DNA from: Edolisoma coerulescens
Taxonomy: Eukaryota > Chordata > Aves > Passeriformes > Campephagidae
Length of the DNA: 64,000 nucleotides
Assembly: GCA_013397115.1 (NCBI GenBank)
Contig: VWZW01007673.1
Coordinates: 930,001 to 994,000 of the forward strand
Direction: 5' to 3'
A program made the translations under genes and the position numbers. The notes beneath the pieces are model-generated. The model saw nothing but the letters and a program-made list of their open reading frames with translations, was not told the origin of the DNA and did no database searches. Shown in pieces: positions 38,201-50,840 of this stretch. The first letter of the stretch is position 1. Each line of letters begins with the position of its first letter.

Positions 38201-40269
38201 CTGTGGTCAGCCCCAAAAGTCTCCTGGAAAGTTTGTTTCCTCCCTAAAAGCAGCAAGGGTTGGACTCCACTCTAAACTGCACTGAGAGATGTTGCAGCCT
38301 AGAAGATCTCTGGTGCTTATCAGCATTCTCACCCTCTGAGACCACCACATTCCCTTCAGAAAAACTGCGAAGTTTGAACTTGGCTCCACCTTGAGCAAAT
38401 GTCCCCGAAGTTCAAAACTCTTCCAAGCGAGCTTGTTTCCTCTAGAACGTCTTTAATGAAGTATTTATATTTTTCTTGAAGCAGAAATACTGTATCTGAT
38501 TTTATCTGTTATTTTTTATTTTAGTAAGAGATTTGGTTTTGCTTCCACAAGTGTATCTTTGACCTGTAATAAAATCTGTACTGAAGTAATGGCTAATTCT
38601 GAACAAGTAAGTAACAATTCCAGTAAATCCAAGGGAGGGTACAAACAACTACATCCCTCTGACCTTTCTGTGCCCCTCTTAGGAAACAAACATGTACTTT
38701 GAGCAAAATTTCTTGCGCTGTGGCTCTGCAAGGCCATAGCAGAGTGCTGCCTGTACCCACATAATTAGAAGGAAGGTTAAAGAATTGCTAAAGCACATGT
38801 TTCCAGTGGAAAATTCAGATAGAAAGCATATTTAGGTGGCCTAACAGTTTATTAAATGAGATTATAATGGACAGTTTGCTCTTTGGAAAGTGTCATTTCA
38901 AGATAAATTGATGTAGCTCTTTACCTCTGGAAAGTCCATTAGTAAAAGAAGGGTTGTAATCTCTACTGATGCAAACCAGTGTCAGCCGTCATTTCTTTTG
39001 GTATGAATATTTTCCCCTTTTTTCTTTTCTACCCCTTGATATTTTGTATCTTCTCGTAGATTTTCCAGCAAAAATAGCATTCAGCCTCAGCCATGACTTC
39101 ACATACACACTTTCTAACACTTAATGCTGTATTGGAAATTTCCTTCTTCTGCTCAGCTTCACCACAGTGTTTGCAGGGACTTTTCCGTGAGAGCAGCCAC
39201 CTTCCTTGTACAGGATTCAGCAGCTGATGTAGGAATAACTGGTCTGCTGTGTAGCTTTAAATGGTGCTGAGCCTAGGAAAGAGGAGTAGAGGGACACCAC
39301 ACCACCCATGCCAGTTTGCCAATACCTACATCAGGTTCCCTTGGATGTCCACAAAGAAGCTGATCCCCTGCCAAGGTCAGAAGGTGGCCTTGCTGAAGAA
39401 GAGGAAAGTGCACATGTCCAGGGAGGCTATACCCTCACTGCTGTGCACGGGGACCAGCTCCAGCACTGCTGCCCTTTACACCCACCTGGACCTTTCACAA
39501 CCATTTCAGTAGCACACTTTACCCAGAACATTTTAGCAAAGGAAGGGAGAGTTTTTCTACCTAAGCTACATTTTCTATGCAGCTGATTTCTCTGAGGGAA
39601 GATGAGGTTTCTTCCTAGGGTTTGAGGGGACAAGGACATCTTTTGAAAGCTTCCCAGTACCAACCTGCAATGGTGATAGTGTGAGGGGAGCGTCTTAATA
39701 CTAGGAAAAAACATCACCTCTCATTCTTCTTCTCTCTGGAATTATTTTCAACTATATTTAAAAAAACCTAGACAATTGATTATATGAAGAAAGCAGACAG
39801 CACCATTTGCTGTTCTCATGGTGCTTTCAAGTCTCACATCTGGTTTTACAAGAACAAGACACCAAGGAGGTGCAATTAATTTCATCATCTTGTTAATATC
39901 TGTGTCTGGATTGCAGTTGTACTACATCTACCTAAGTCTCATTATGCAGGTATTTTTTGCCATTTTATCACAAAGGCCTGTCAAAAAACAACTACTGTCT
40001 AAGCACCCAAGTGCCCTTCTCTAAATATTGCTTGTCTGGTTATACAGATTTGTCTAAATGCACCTCTGCTGTCTGTAATAAGGTAATAGGCCTAAAAAGT
40101 ACTTAGTGCCATCTTGTGTCTTCCACCTCGGTACAGAACCTGTTTTAAACCTAAACGGATGCCTTTATTACAGATCTTTCTTTCTGCTCCTTGCAGCAGT
40201 TCCAGATACCATGTCCCAGTAACTGCAACAGGAAGAAAGAGCATAAAGCCATTCCAATGTTAGTGTAAT
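35212..40269. other. Intergenic, no gene seen
   Basis: Five kilobases without recognisable exons. The stretch 39261-39590 has two long overlapping open frames on the plus strand and one on the minus strand, with more balanced base composition than its surroundings, but no family is recognised. Confidence 0.5.
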
Positions 40270-40412
40270 TTTTTTGGGCTGAAAAGTCATAAAACCACAG
40301 AATACCAGGTTGGAAAAGGACCTCAAGGATCACCTGGTTCAACCTTTCTTGGCAAAATCATGGTGTAGACAAGATGGCCCAGCACCCTGTCCAGCTGGAG
40401 CTTAAAATCTAT
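40270..40412 (-). mobile_element. CR1 LINE 3' fragment
   Basis: 'ccacagaataccaggttggaaaaggacctcaaggatcacctggttcaacctttcttggcaaaa' at 40295-40357 and 'acaagatggcccagcaccct' after it are typical of the 3' end of avian CR1 read in reverse. The fragment breaks off after about 140 bases, so it is a short 5'-truncated insertion in minus orientation. Confidence 0.9.
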
Positions 40413-43400
40413 AGTTGGGCAGGGAGAATTTGTCCTGTTATCCATAAACATCACTTTCCCCCAACTTCTTTCACCAGTTTCGGCCTCTTTTTTTTTTTTT
40501 TTGATTTTAAGCTGTTTGGGCCGAGCACAATCTCACTATGTACATAGGGTGTCTACTGTAAGAGGACACCTAGACCCCACAACAAAGGGTTTGCCTCCCT
40601 CCCAAAGATTTTCATGCAAACTTGGATAATGCTGAGAGCAAGAAATGTGTCTCAAGAGAACCTGCCTTTGACTAAGGAATCTGCATCTTTTTGTACTCCT
40701 GGATAATTTTTCTAAGAAAATTAGGCAACATCTTGAAGGCTGAACATTAGGTTGATGCAAATTTCAATAAGTGAGTTGGAAATACCTCAAAAAATACAAG
40801 ATTTATAATGGTAGGGAGAGACAAAGACCACAAAATGGCTGCAGAGCAGCCATTACAGAGTCATATGTCTCCAATATAATTTTTCATACAAAGTGAGTAA
40901 CATACTTTTAGTCAGGCACAACAGCTACAAAAACCTGAGTCATTCCTTTGCACAAGAGGAATAAATTATGGCAGGGGTCAAATTGTGCTGAGGTTCCTCA
41001 ACAGAAAAATGCAATTAATAGATAAGCACAAGTCCTTGTTAGGTGGTGATGTCCTGAACAGCACAGAAAAAGCAAGTCAAGAGCTAGTATTGTCCTTGGG
41101 CTTGCCAGGAAATCTCTATTGCTGAGCTGCAGCCCATGTGTTAGGTAACCTACACCTGTTTTGTTAAAAGGCTGGTGGAAAAGTCATCTCCAGCTCCTCG
41201 GGCTGAAGGTGTGTCAGTTATTCTTTTCTGTATCCTCAACTTAAGCATCTAAAGAAACTTCTTTTAGTACAGTTTCGCAAAGAATGATTGGCCAAATAAA
41301 GGTTTTTTAAAAGAAAATCAGGTTTGATTTTCTTCCAGAAAATCACACTGAAAGAAGCTAGAGGAAATCCCCTGCCAGGGAAAGGCAGACTTTGTTGTAC
41401 CTAACCACACTGTTAAAATCCCTAATTAATGGAGAAAATGTATTTCAGAAACACTATGAGCTGTAGGTCCAGATTAATTAGGATAACACTTTAATTATTC
41501 AGTGGTAATACATGCCACCTTTGAAACCAAAATCAGCAGAAGTGGGTGCCTGCAAGCTCAGCAACTACCCCAAACACATTTCCTTCTGCTTGTACTAAGG
41601 CAGCAAGTAGACTTAATGCAATTCCAATTTTCTTTGCAAGGCCTAAAGCCACCTCAGTTAGGCAGACTGATTCCCAGAAGCACACCCTGAAAAGGAAAGA
41701 GGACTTTGCAGAACATTTCTCCCCCACATTAGAAGAGATGACTCAGACCTCTTGAAAACTCTTTTGTCTCTCCTAATCTTCATATTGATTGGAGTGAAAA
41801 TAAGAGGGAAAGTATTTGCTCTCAGCTTCTTCTCTCAATTCCTCTTCCAATGTTTTGTTTTCCTTGTTATTTTCAAAAGCCGTTTTTGTACTTTCTCCAA
41901 GGACCCTCAGCAACCTCACCTGGCATTTTTTCAGGGCCATCAGAGTTCCTCCTTCATCCCCTCTGATCAACTTTCCCAGCACACCTACAGCAGCTTCCCC
42001 TTTTGTGCCTTGTCTCTTTTTTGGAATTAGCTTCTCTTCAGGTTGGCAGGACCTCCTATCACAGAAACAATATCACCACCAGAGCCATTAATCAAGGCTC
42101 TGCCACAGGTAGGAGCAGACATTAGCAGACTAGAGGCAGTCAGGAAAACAAGGTTATTTTATTAGCAAATTTCAGATAAAAGCTGGACATCAGTCAACTG
42201 GATAACTACAATTCCTTCTGGCTTCCAAACTACAGAGTAAAACAGCATCATTTTCAACAGTCTGGGTCCAGCAGCACTGTGGGAAGTGCATGGAATGATG
42301 GAATATGTACCTGGAAGTGGTCGCTTTCTTTATGTGGCTCTGCCTGTACCACCACACACGTCACTGATTTCTCCCTTAAATCTTACCGTATTCTTGCTTC
42401 ACCTTCTTGGCAGGTACAGCAGTTTCCCCTGAATTTTCCAGTCATTTTCTCTTCAGCTCTGAGTCAGTAAGTGTTGGAGCTGGGGATGATGGAGGTATCT
42501 ATCATTGGAAACCCCACTGGAAACATTTTTCCCTCAGCCTAATTCCATGCTTGTGCTCAAACATGCCACAGAGCAGGGCCATTATGACAGTCATGCCAGT
42601 GAGATGTGTTGTTGTAAAATTGAGACCCTCACGCAGGAACTTTATAATTAAGGAATAAACAGAGGCAATGAGTCACTACATTTGGTGCTGTGGGAGTTTC
42701 AGGAAAGCATGTTTTCAGTAACTCATGGAAATAAGTGGACCTTTGACACAACATTTTTTTCTTTTATTGTTAGCACTCATAGGAAGCAGGACACAGTTTT
42801 CCAGTTACTGGCATTTAGGTGTCTCACACACAGTTGCTGACAACTAGACCTCCTCAGTCCTTCTCCAGATGCTGACATTTGGACCTGGCAGTTCTCACAA
42901 AGAGCACAGCAAGATTACAAAGAAAGAATGGTTTGGGGAAAGGATTTAATACAAAGATAGGACAGGAATGCTGGGCAGGCACAGGGTTCAGTACACTGAG
43001 CCATTTCTATCCCTCCTTCTCATTGCCTCATGCTTCTCACCCATTTACCCTGATCCCTTCCCTTCCCCTAAACTTCCCATAATAAATTTTACATAATCCC
43101 ACAAACCTCTTCTGAAATCTCATAATAAGCTTTACATAGACCCAAAATCCCCTTCAAATTCCGAACACGCTTGCAATAATCATGTTTTCCCTCTCTATCA
43201 GTGACAAAGCTGAGGCTGATGTCTTTAAGGCTGTGCCTGAGTAGGTCTTTTACTGGTCCATTTATCAGCGACCAAAGGTTTTTTGTGTTAATTCAATTGT
43301 GTTGTCTTGAGTTCCAATTGTCTCTGTCTCACCAAAGGAGGGAATATAATTTCTAGGGATAAAGCTTTTGATACAGATAGTTAAAAGTTGTTATGTATGC

Positions 43401-43840
43401 ATCAACATGTCTCAATATCAAATCTGAAAGACTTGAAAACAGACAACAATCATCTTGAATAAAAGTATCCATAATCACAGCTGTAGCATAACACGAAAAT
43501 ATATCTTTTTGTACCTCAGTTTCCCATCTCTAAACAAAAGGCTGAGAACCTTTCCTTTCCTGTAGATTATGATGTATTTGGGACAGAAACTGCTCTTGTT
43601 CTGTATAATCACAGCATTTCTTGTCTGATCGTCTTGGAGATCAAAGTAGTAATAAAATAGTGTATTATTTTCTCTGTTCTTCAAATCACTTTTGTTTCAT
43701 CAAAGAAATAACTATTAGATAATAAAACCATCATGCTAACAGAAAACTGAGTTAGAGGTCTGAAACTGATGCTACCAGGAATGAGCAAAGTCAGAAATAC
43801 CACTGCATATCATTCCCAAAGTCTTGAGCCATTCCACCAG
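40413..43840. other. Intergenic, no gene seen
   Basis: No supportable gene. A run of 16 T residues lies near 40488-40502. The overlapping open frames at 41502-42091 on both strands are short and unrecognised. Confidence 0.5.
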
Positions 43841-43888
43841 AATAAAGTTATTAAAAAAAAAAAAAAAAAACAACAAAACAACAAAACA
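43841..43888 (+). repeat. AATAAA followed by A tract and CAA-rich tail
   Basis: AATAAA at 43841-43846 is followed six bases later by 18 A residues and then CAAAA-type units. It looks like the 3' end of a reverse-transcribed poly(A) RNA, but no parent coding sequence is recognisable upstream and no target duplication was found. A plain A-rich simple repeat is equally possible. Confidence 0.6.
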
Positions 43889-44673
43889 CAAGGATATCAA
43901 AAACTTCTTCTGCTGTAATTGCAATCACAGTGGCAGTCAAGATTCACATAACAACCATATAATCTTCTCAAGCTTAGGGAAATATCTCTGCTACTTTGCT
44001 TGGGGAACTTTGGAGGACAGATGCCACGTTGTGGGCTGTTTAGTCTGGAGCCAGGGACTCTTCTCAGCCCCTCAAGCAATAGTTAAAAAAAAAGAGAGGC
44101 CTTTTTGCAAATGTAAGCTGTCATGAATCCATAATCAAACTCTTGACCTTTACATCTGTATGTTATTTTTACCAAATTTTCTATTTCCTGATGCTCTTGA
44201 AGTGCATCCAGAAACATGAGCCACAAGGAACACCAGATCCTCCAAAGATACATATCCTATCTGAAATAACAGGTTCACTGTCAGCATAAGAGTCCAGAGC
44301 TCCACACCAGCAACTCCTCTTCTTTGCTGTGCTCGGCATGAGTACAGAGACCAGAGCTGCTGTTGTGCCCCTGGGATTTCTGATGACTTGACTGAAAGTG
44401 TCATATTACCCACAATGGTGTGAAGCAAGAGATCTCACCTGTTCAAGGGCCTGTACCACGGAAAGCAAAAAAAAAAAACAAACACCCAAAATCATTAAAT
44501 AAAATGGTTCATAAAAGTCAGCAAAAATTAAACACAGGGGCTTATCCAGTCAGAGGGAGAGGCTATTGATGTGACCTAGGGGAATATATACCACCATTTG
44601 TGCAAGAAGAACTTGAGAACTGGAACTCAGCGGAACACAACTGACATGTTTAAATTTGACCTAATTGGGGAAA
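43889..44673. other. Intergenic, no gene seen
   Basis: AT-rich DNA between an A-rich tract and the solo LTR, with a short A run near 44468. No gene recognised. Confidence 0.5.
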
Positions 44674-45571
44674 GGAAATGTTTGGGTTTTAGGAGTTACC
44701 CTTTTGTTTTCCTTTTCTCTTAAAGAATTTTTCCCATATTGGCAGCTAGGAGACAAATCACTGAGTACTTAAGAGAGACAAAAGGACCTGGCCACAGGAA
44801 GGGAGGGTCTGTGAGTGGCCTTTTTTTTTTTTACTCGAGGTGGGGTGCGGAGCCTGGCGCGGTGTTCTCTGGGCGTTTGGGGGGAGAGGGAAGCCACGCT
44901 TCTGGGGGAGAACCCACCACTGCAGAGTCTGGCTTTTCTCCGGCTTTTTTCCACCACCGTGCCTCAGAGAAAATCGCCGGGACCCCAAGGCTGCTTTTCC
45001 CTGCCCAGCTAAAAGTTGGGCCGCGGCTGCCCTGCCTCGCCGCTCCTGGGCTGTGCTCCTGTGAGCCTTCGCTGCACGCCTGCTGTTCCCGAGGGTCTGG
45101 CTGGACATCGGAATCGGCTGTCCGGGGCTTTGTGAAGCTTTTCTTCCATCCTCCCCCGGACAGGAGAGCTGCCATCACCGCGTGTTCCCCGAGCTCGCTC
45201 CGGAGCCCCCCTGCAGCCGTGGGAGAACCATCGCACCCACCCTGCGCACCGGGAGCCACCAACACCCCTGCCTGCTGTGACCGTCACTGCGCGGAAGGGG
45301 AAGGTGCCTGCGGCCGAGAGAGGCTGGCACTGGGTTACTGGTTCTGTTCTGTTGTTACTGCCACAGTTATTGTTGTTGGTTGCCTTGTTGTTTTTATATA
45401 TATATATATATATTAGTAAAGAACTGTTATTCCTATTCCTCATATCTTTGCCTGAAAGCCCTTAATTCCGAAATTATAATAATTCGGAGGGAAAGGGGGT
45501 TTCATTCTCCATTCCAAGGGAGGCTCCTGCCTTCCTTAGCAGACACCTGTCTTTCAAACCGAGACAGGAAA
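44674..45571 (+). mobile_element. Solo LTR of an endogenous retrovirus with 5-bp target duplication
   Basis: An 888-bp element (44679-45566) begins TGTTTGGGTTT and ends AAACCGAGACA, an imperfect inverted terminal repeat starting TG and ending CA. It is flanked on both sides by GGAAA (44674-44678 and 45567-45571). A 5-bp duplication suits ERVL-like integrases. The middle (44830-45320) is GC- and CpG-rich. A TA repeat at about 45394-45413 is followed by AGTAAA at 45415, a likely poly(A) signal, which fixes the orientation as plus. No internal retroviral genes lie beside it, so it is a solo LTR left by recombination. The 225-codon open frame 44739-45416 lies wholly inside it and is not taken as a gene. 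Its 3' part resembles LTRs that I associate with songbirds. Confidence 0.85.
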
Positions 45572-48500
45572 AAAAATCATGTTCTTTTCATTAAGGGCAG
45601 GGGCACAAGGAGAAAATGGATGTGACTGCTTCTGTCCAACCTACATCCTTCATTAGTTTCTATCACCTCTGCTATTTCACCGTCTCATTTTTATGTGAAA
45701 GGCAGCAAAACTACACTCCAGAAGCATCCTGTGTTGCTACAATGCCTCATCTCATGTAGAGCAAAATGTTTTTCTGAGGTCCTTCATCTTGACCGCGAAT
45801 TTAAATACAAGCTCAAAGTAATTCCCATTCTGCCAAAATTACCTCTTTGCTGTTCTTCATGTTTTCAGGATTGTGCTAAAGCTTTAAAAAACATATATCT
45901 TAAACCTAAGAACCACATGACATTTAATAGCATCATAATGATCATCTGGATCCCACTGCTACACGAGAACAAAGATGTGAATTGAAGAGTGGAATGTACC
46001 AACATTTCCAGCGTTTCATTATTCTCATAGGTTGCTTATGGGAGCATCACACGTGAGTTAGAGAATCATGAAAATTCCACATATATCACATCTATTTCTT
46101 GCTCTGTAGGCCATTCAAACAAAAAACAGTCTCGAGGAATTTTCAAAATCCTTTTTGTTTGTTTTTCTGACCCATACATATCAACCGTTACATATTTTCT
46201 TGCTTTTTTCCCAGTTCCAAGGTATGGGTTAGAAGAGTGTAGGTCCCTGGGTTCTCAGAAAAACATTTTTCTTTTGCAAGTCCTCTGAGATGTTGTCCAA
46301 GTCCTTTGACTTCTGAAATATAACTACTGGTTTATATGAAAACTTACCTTCATTTTTGGGGGGCTGGCCTCAGTTAAGATCCTGTGGCTCTAGACAGAGG
46401 AGTGCTCAGTTCTCCCTGCATTCCCCACCCCTTATTAGAATATTAAAATACATTAACAAACATTTAACATTCAATTTGTGAAACATGTTAAACTTTCCCA
46501 CCTTTAATAAGACATAATTTGGCTAACATCTTAGCGCAAGAAAATTCAATAGTGTTCTGGTGACTGCTGCAAGACTCACAGAAGAAAAGTTATATTCTAA
46601 AGGATATAAGTCCTATATAGGAGCAAAAAAAAAAGACAATAATTTTCGACATAAAAATGCAGGCTACAATCCAGCCTTCCCAGATTTGAGTTTCTACAAT
46701 GCAGATGTCTACATGTGAGGCAGGTGTCTAAGCTCCCATCACAGCCCATGGAGAGCCAGGCAGGACAGGACATGGCTTGGTGTCCACTGACTCATCCGAA
46801 GAACACCTCCCACACTGAGCAGACTGAATCACTCTCTAGACTCTGCTCACTACACTGACTGAAACAGGAGTTTAGACATCTTCCCTATACTGGTGGTAAA
46901 TCACCCCTCCAAAACTAAAGGTGAGATGTATTCTACTCCTTGCATCTCACCACTGAGTAGCAAAACACGTACACTTTTTGAAACATTTCTTAGTGAAACT
47001 GCAGAATTAAATTCCAAGCAAATTCTAACACGTTACCAAAGAATTGAAGGCTGAGGATTGCTTACCAGCATGGGTAACACTGCCTTTGCTGGCTTCTCCG
47101 AGGACAAAAGGTAAACTGTTCAATGTATAAAAGTGAATTCAAGAGAGATAAAGGGTCTTTCTTGAAATCCATCTACAGTTCCACAGTCGTATATCGAGTT
47201 CTCTTCCAGAGGATACTGATGGACATTTGAAAGATATTTCTTTCCACATATGGACAAAGTATCAAGCAGGTCTGTGATGTAGTTGGGAACGAACAGAGGC
47301 AATCACTGTGGTACTCAGAACTTCACCACCTCTTGCTGATGCCTGCCTTGGAAAGAATACATAAACCGTGTCAGCACCTTCTCCTCTCGAGAGGGCTTGT
47401 CCCAACAGAAGGAAGAGATGCTTGGAGATGCAGACATAGAATCACGGCTCATTATTTTTAATTCCTAAGGGCCATTTTTCTGTGATACTACAAAACTTGC
47501 CAAAGGTGACAAGAAAATGCTGCAGGACTCCTGCCTGTCTATGGCAGTTATTAAACATAAACAGAATGTCACAGGTGAGATTTACCTTTTTTTTTTTTCC
47601 CAGCAGAGGTAGAATACAGTGGAAAGAAGGAGAAAATTTTCATGAAAGTACAGAGTTATTGGAATATATCCTTTTGGAAACAGCTGTGGATTACTTGATT
47701 ATACGAAGAAAGCACACAGACAGCTTTCAGAATCTGAACATTTTGCTTCCTGCAGCAATGTGTTCTATCTACTTCAGGGAATTTGGGACCAAAAAAGAAG
47801 CTTCATGGCCACTGGAGGGTGCAAAATTACCCAGCACAAAGAGCAGGTTTTGTGCACTTCAAAACAACCTTTCTGCTGCACAAATTCCCCAGAGAAAAGT
47901 GAAAATTATACTCTCTTTCTTGGCAGTAAAGCTCTATCTGAAAGAAATTTTTCAAAGATGAATTTTATTTAGACTACATAATGACAGAAAACTCAAAGTA
48001 GAAATACTGAAAGCTTTGCTTAGATGGAAAGGTAACTTTTTAAGGAAGCGTGAAGATTCTCATGAAGAGAACATAAAAACATGTATTCTCTTTGAAAGTT
48101 TGCTTGCTTTTTTTTTCCCCCCCAAAAAAGTCCTTGAGAACAGGAACAAAGCTATGGCATGTAGGTCTAGGCAATTTTACCCACACCATATTTGAATGCA
48201 TCTGTAAATATTTATTAATGGTATTTTCACATCTCCCCCAAATATTCTACAGCATCCAGATAGTTTCTTGCTGATTTTTTAGAGAGTGACATGCATATAA
48301 GTTACTGAATATTTTGTTCTACCTCTTCTTTCCTCACTGCTGACAACTATTTTCCCCTTTGAAAACTTAATTGTGTTTAGAGTCTGGTCAAAATTATTCT
48401 TTTTTATAAAGTTAAAAGCAAAAATTACTTCGTATCTCTTCTGCACCATCAGTTATTTGAGAGTCTTCCTAACTCAGCAATGACATCATGGTATCATTGC

Positions 48501-50429
48501 CTTCCTCTTAGTGTAGGTGTCAAACTTCTCTCCTTGTCTTTCATGAGCCTAAAAGTCACTAGATCCACTTCACACTTAAGCCCTTCAGATTTTATCCCTA
48601 CACATTCCTGTTATGCCCTTACATAGCTCTCTAAAAATTTTCCTTTCCCTAATTTTGAGTGGATCATGATCCCTCCCATCAAACATTGCCCTGTGCTGAC
48701 CACATCTGCCCAGCAGGGACTGCACACTGCTAAGTGGAACCACATCCCAGCTCTAATCTTCCTGTAGGTCATTCCTCATTAGCAGAATGGGAATGAAAAG
48801 TATGAACTTTCCTCTGCTCTGAGTGGGGCTTTCTTTTTAAACTCCTTATGACATGCATGGCCTAATTATGTGACTGGGCAACAGCCAGGACAACAGCTGA
48901 TTTGGTCTGCAGCATGCTGATAGCAATACAATATTTGTAAATTCTAAATGATAATGTATTTGTTGTATTTGAGAAACAGTTTCAAAATGCCAATACTAAT
49001 TCTATTCTTTTCCCATTATAAAGAATAGAAAAATATATCAGAGACCTATGATAGTATGATTTTGTTAACAGTTCTCAGTCTTCACTGCAGGCTTCACTGT
49101 CAAACTTCTCTGAGTCAACCAAATATTCTGAAGGTCAAACACTACGAATATTTGCTAACTTCCAACTTAAGACCCGCTTGTTCAAGTTGAAAATGTTCTT
49201 TCCCAGCTCCAAACTCTCTCTACACATTTTTATATTCTTTGTATATTTGTTTTAAGTAATAATCCATCAGGAAGACGTCCATGGTATGGATCAAATCCCT
49301 CTTCATGACTGCTTGTTGCATAGGCCATTCATGGCTGCTAGAGTGAGATACACTCAACCTCTGGCCAATACAAGCAAAAAGCTGGGAGTAGGCCTTCAAA
49401 TACAGGGATCTGCACCACAGCATGGCAAAAACAAGGGTTTTGCTCAGAATTGTGACTAGTCACTACATTTATCATAAAAGAGAACTCTCCAGCTTCAAAT
49501 GGCGACTACAAATCAGTGGGCGAGTCAGATTTCCATACTTCCAAACAAAATAAAACTCAGAATTAATTCATTTCTTTAATCAAAGAATTGAAAGGAATCG
49601 AAATTTTCTGCTAGGCATGCTGTCAAACTGACAAAGTGACTCAGCAAGCAGAATAATTGGTCCGTAATGTGATTATATTTGGGGATTCAGGTTGGGGTTT
49701 AGACATGCTGTTAAAGACTAAACTGAAATAACAGATTTAACACAAAGTTGTCAGGCCTGCAGTTTTAAAAGGTCCTGCTGTCAGTCATTAAACAAGTGGG
49801 AACTCAGTGCAAAAAATAATTGGCTGCTGTGTCACCTTACTGGGGCTTCATTAGAAAATATCCTTAATAAGCTGATCCAGATGTGAAACACAGTTCCTGA
49901 GAAGGTCAGAGTGATAGTTTTTAGATTATTCCCCAAGACCTGTGCTCTTGCACAACAGACTCCTTTCAGGAGGGGGAGATGATCAATAACCATGAAGCCC
50001 ATCTCCAATAAACAGACCCTCTCTCCAAGACCCCAGCTATTAGGAAAAGGAGCAGCACAGGTTCTCCAAGAACTCCCCAGGAGCAGGCAGTGCCAGTCTA
50101 CTTAACTAAGTGTCAGTCACATACAGAGGAGCTAAGCACGATACCACACAGGAGAAGCACTCTTGTTGGCACCCTCAAACACATAGAGCAGTCAATGTGT
50201 TACAGGGGAAGAAAAACCCTAGCAAAACAAAAAACAAAAACATGCAATGAAAACTGCATAGCCAGAAATCTTCTGTGAAGCTAAACCACACCAACCAGAA
50301 GTTGCACAAAGACGTCTGCATAACCCAAGTAATGTACATAGGGTAATTTAAGAAAATGAAACATCACAATTCTATTGCCCAAATAATGCAGACACATGAA
50401 ACACCACAGGACCAGTAGCATCAGAACTG
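45572..50429. other. Intergenic, no gene seen
   Basis: AT-rich DNA with short homopolymer runs. The open frame 47482-47961 (159 codons) crosses a T tract and has no recognisable homology. No repeat end or exon identified. Confidence 0.5.
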
Positions 50430-50840
50430 AGGAATCACAGGATGATAAAAACCAGAGCAGAGCAGAGGGGCAGAATGATGTCCCTCACCCTGCTGGCCAT
50501 GCTGCTTTCAATGCATCCCAGGATACAATCAGCTTTCTGGGATGTGAGCACACAATGACAAGTCACATCCAGTTTCTCATCCACCAGCACCATCATATCC
50601 TTCTTGGCAGGGCTGCTCTCCGTGACTTCTTCTCCCAGTAGGTTCTCAGGTCTGGGATTGCCCTGACCCAGGAGTAGCACTTAGACTTGTTGAACCACAT
50701 GAGGTTCTCATGGGCCCACTTCTCAAGCTTGTCCAGCCCCCCAGGATGGCATCCCATCCTTCTGTTATGCCAACTGCACCACCCAGCTCACAACCTCTTG
50801 TAAGTCCTTACAACCCTCTTGTATGTCCTCACTTCCCAAC
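50430..50840 (-). mobile_element. CR1 LINE fragment
   Basis: The plus strand shows, read in reverse, a CR1 body segment: 'tgctggccatgctgctttc', 'catcccaggatacaatcagc', 'tttctcatccaccagcacc', 'cttgttgaaccacatgagg' and 'gcccacttctcaagcttgtc'. It is inserted in minus orientation and lacks the CR1 3' terminus. Frame breaks show it is inactive. Confidence 0.88.
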
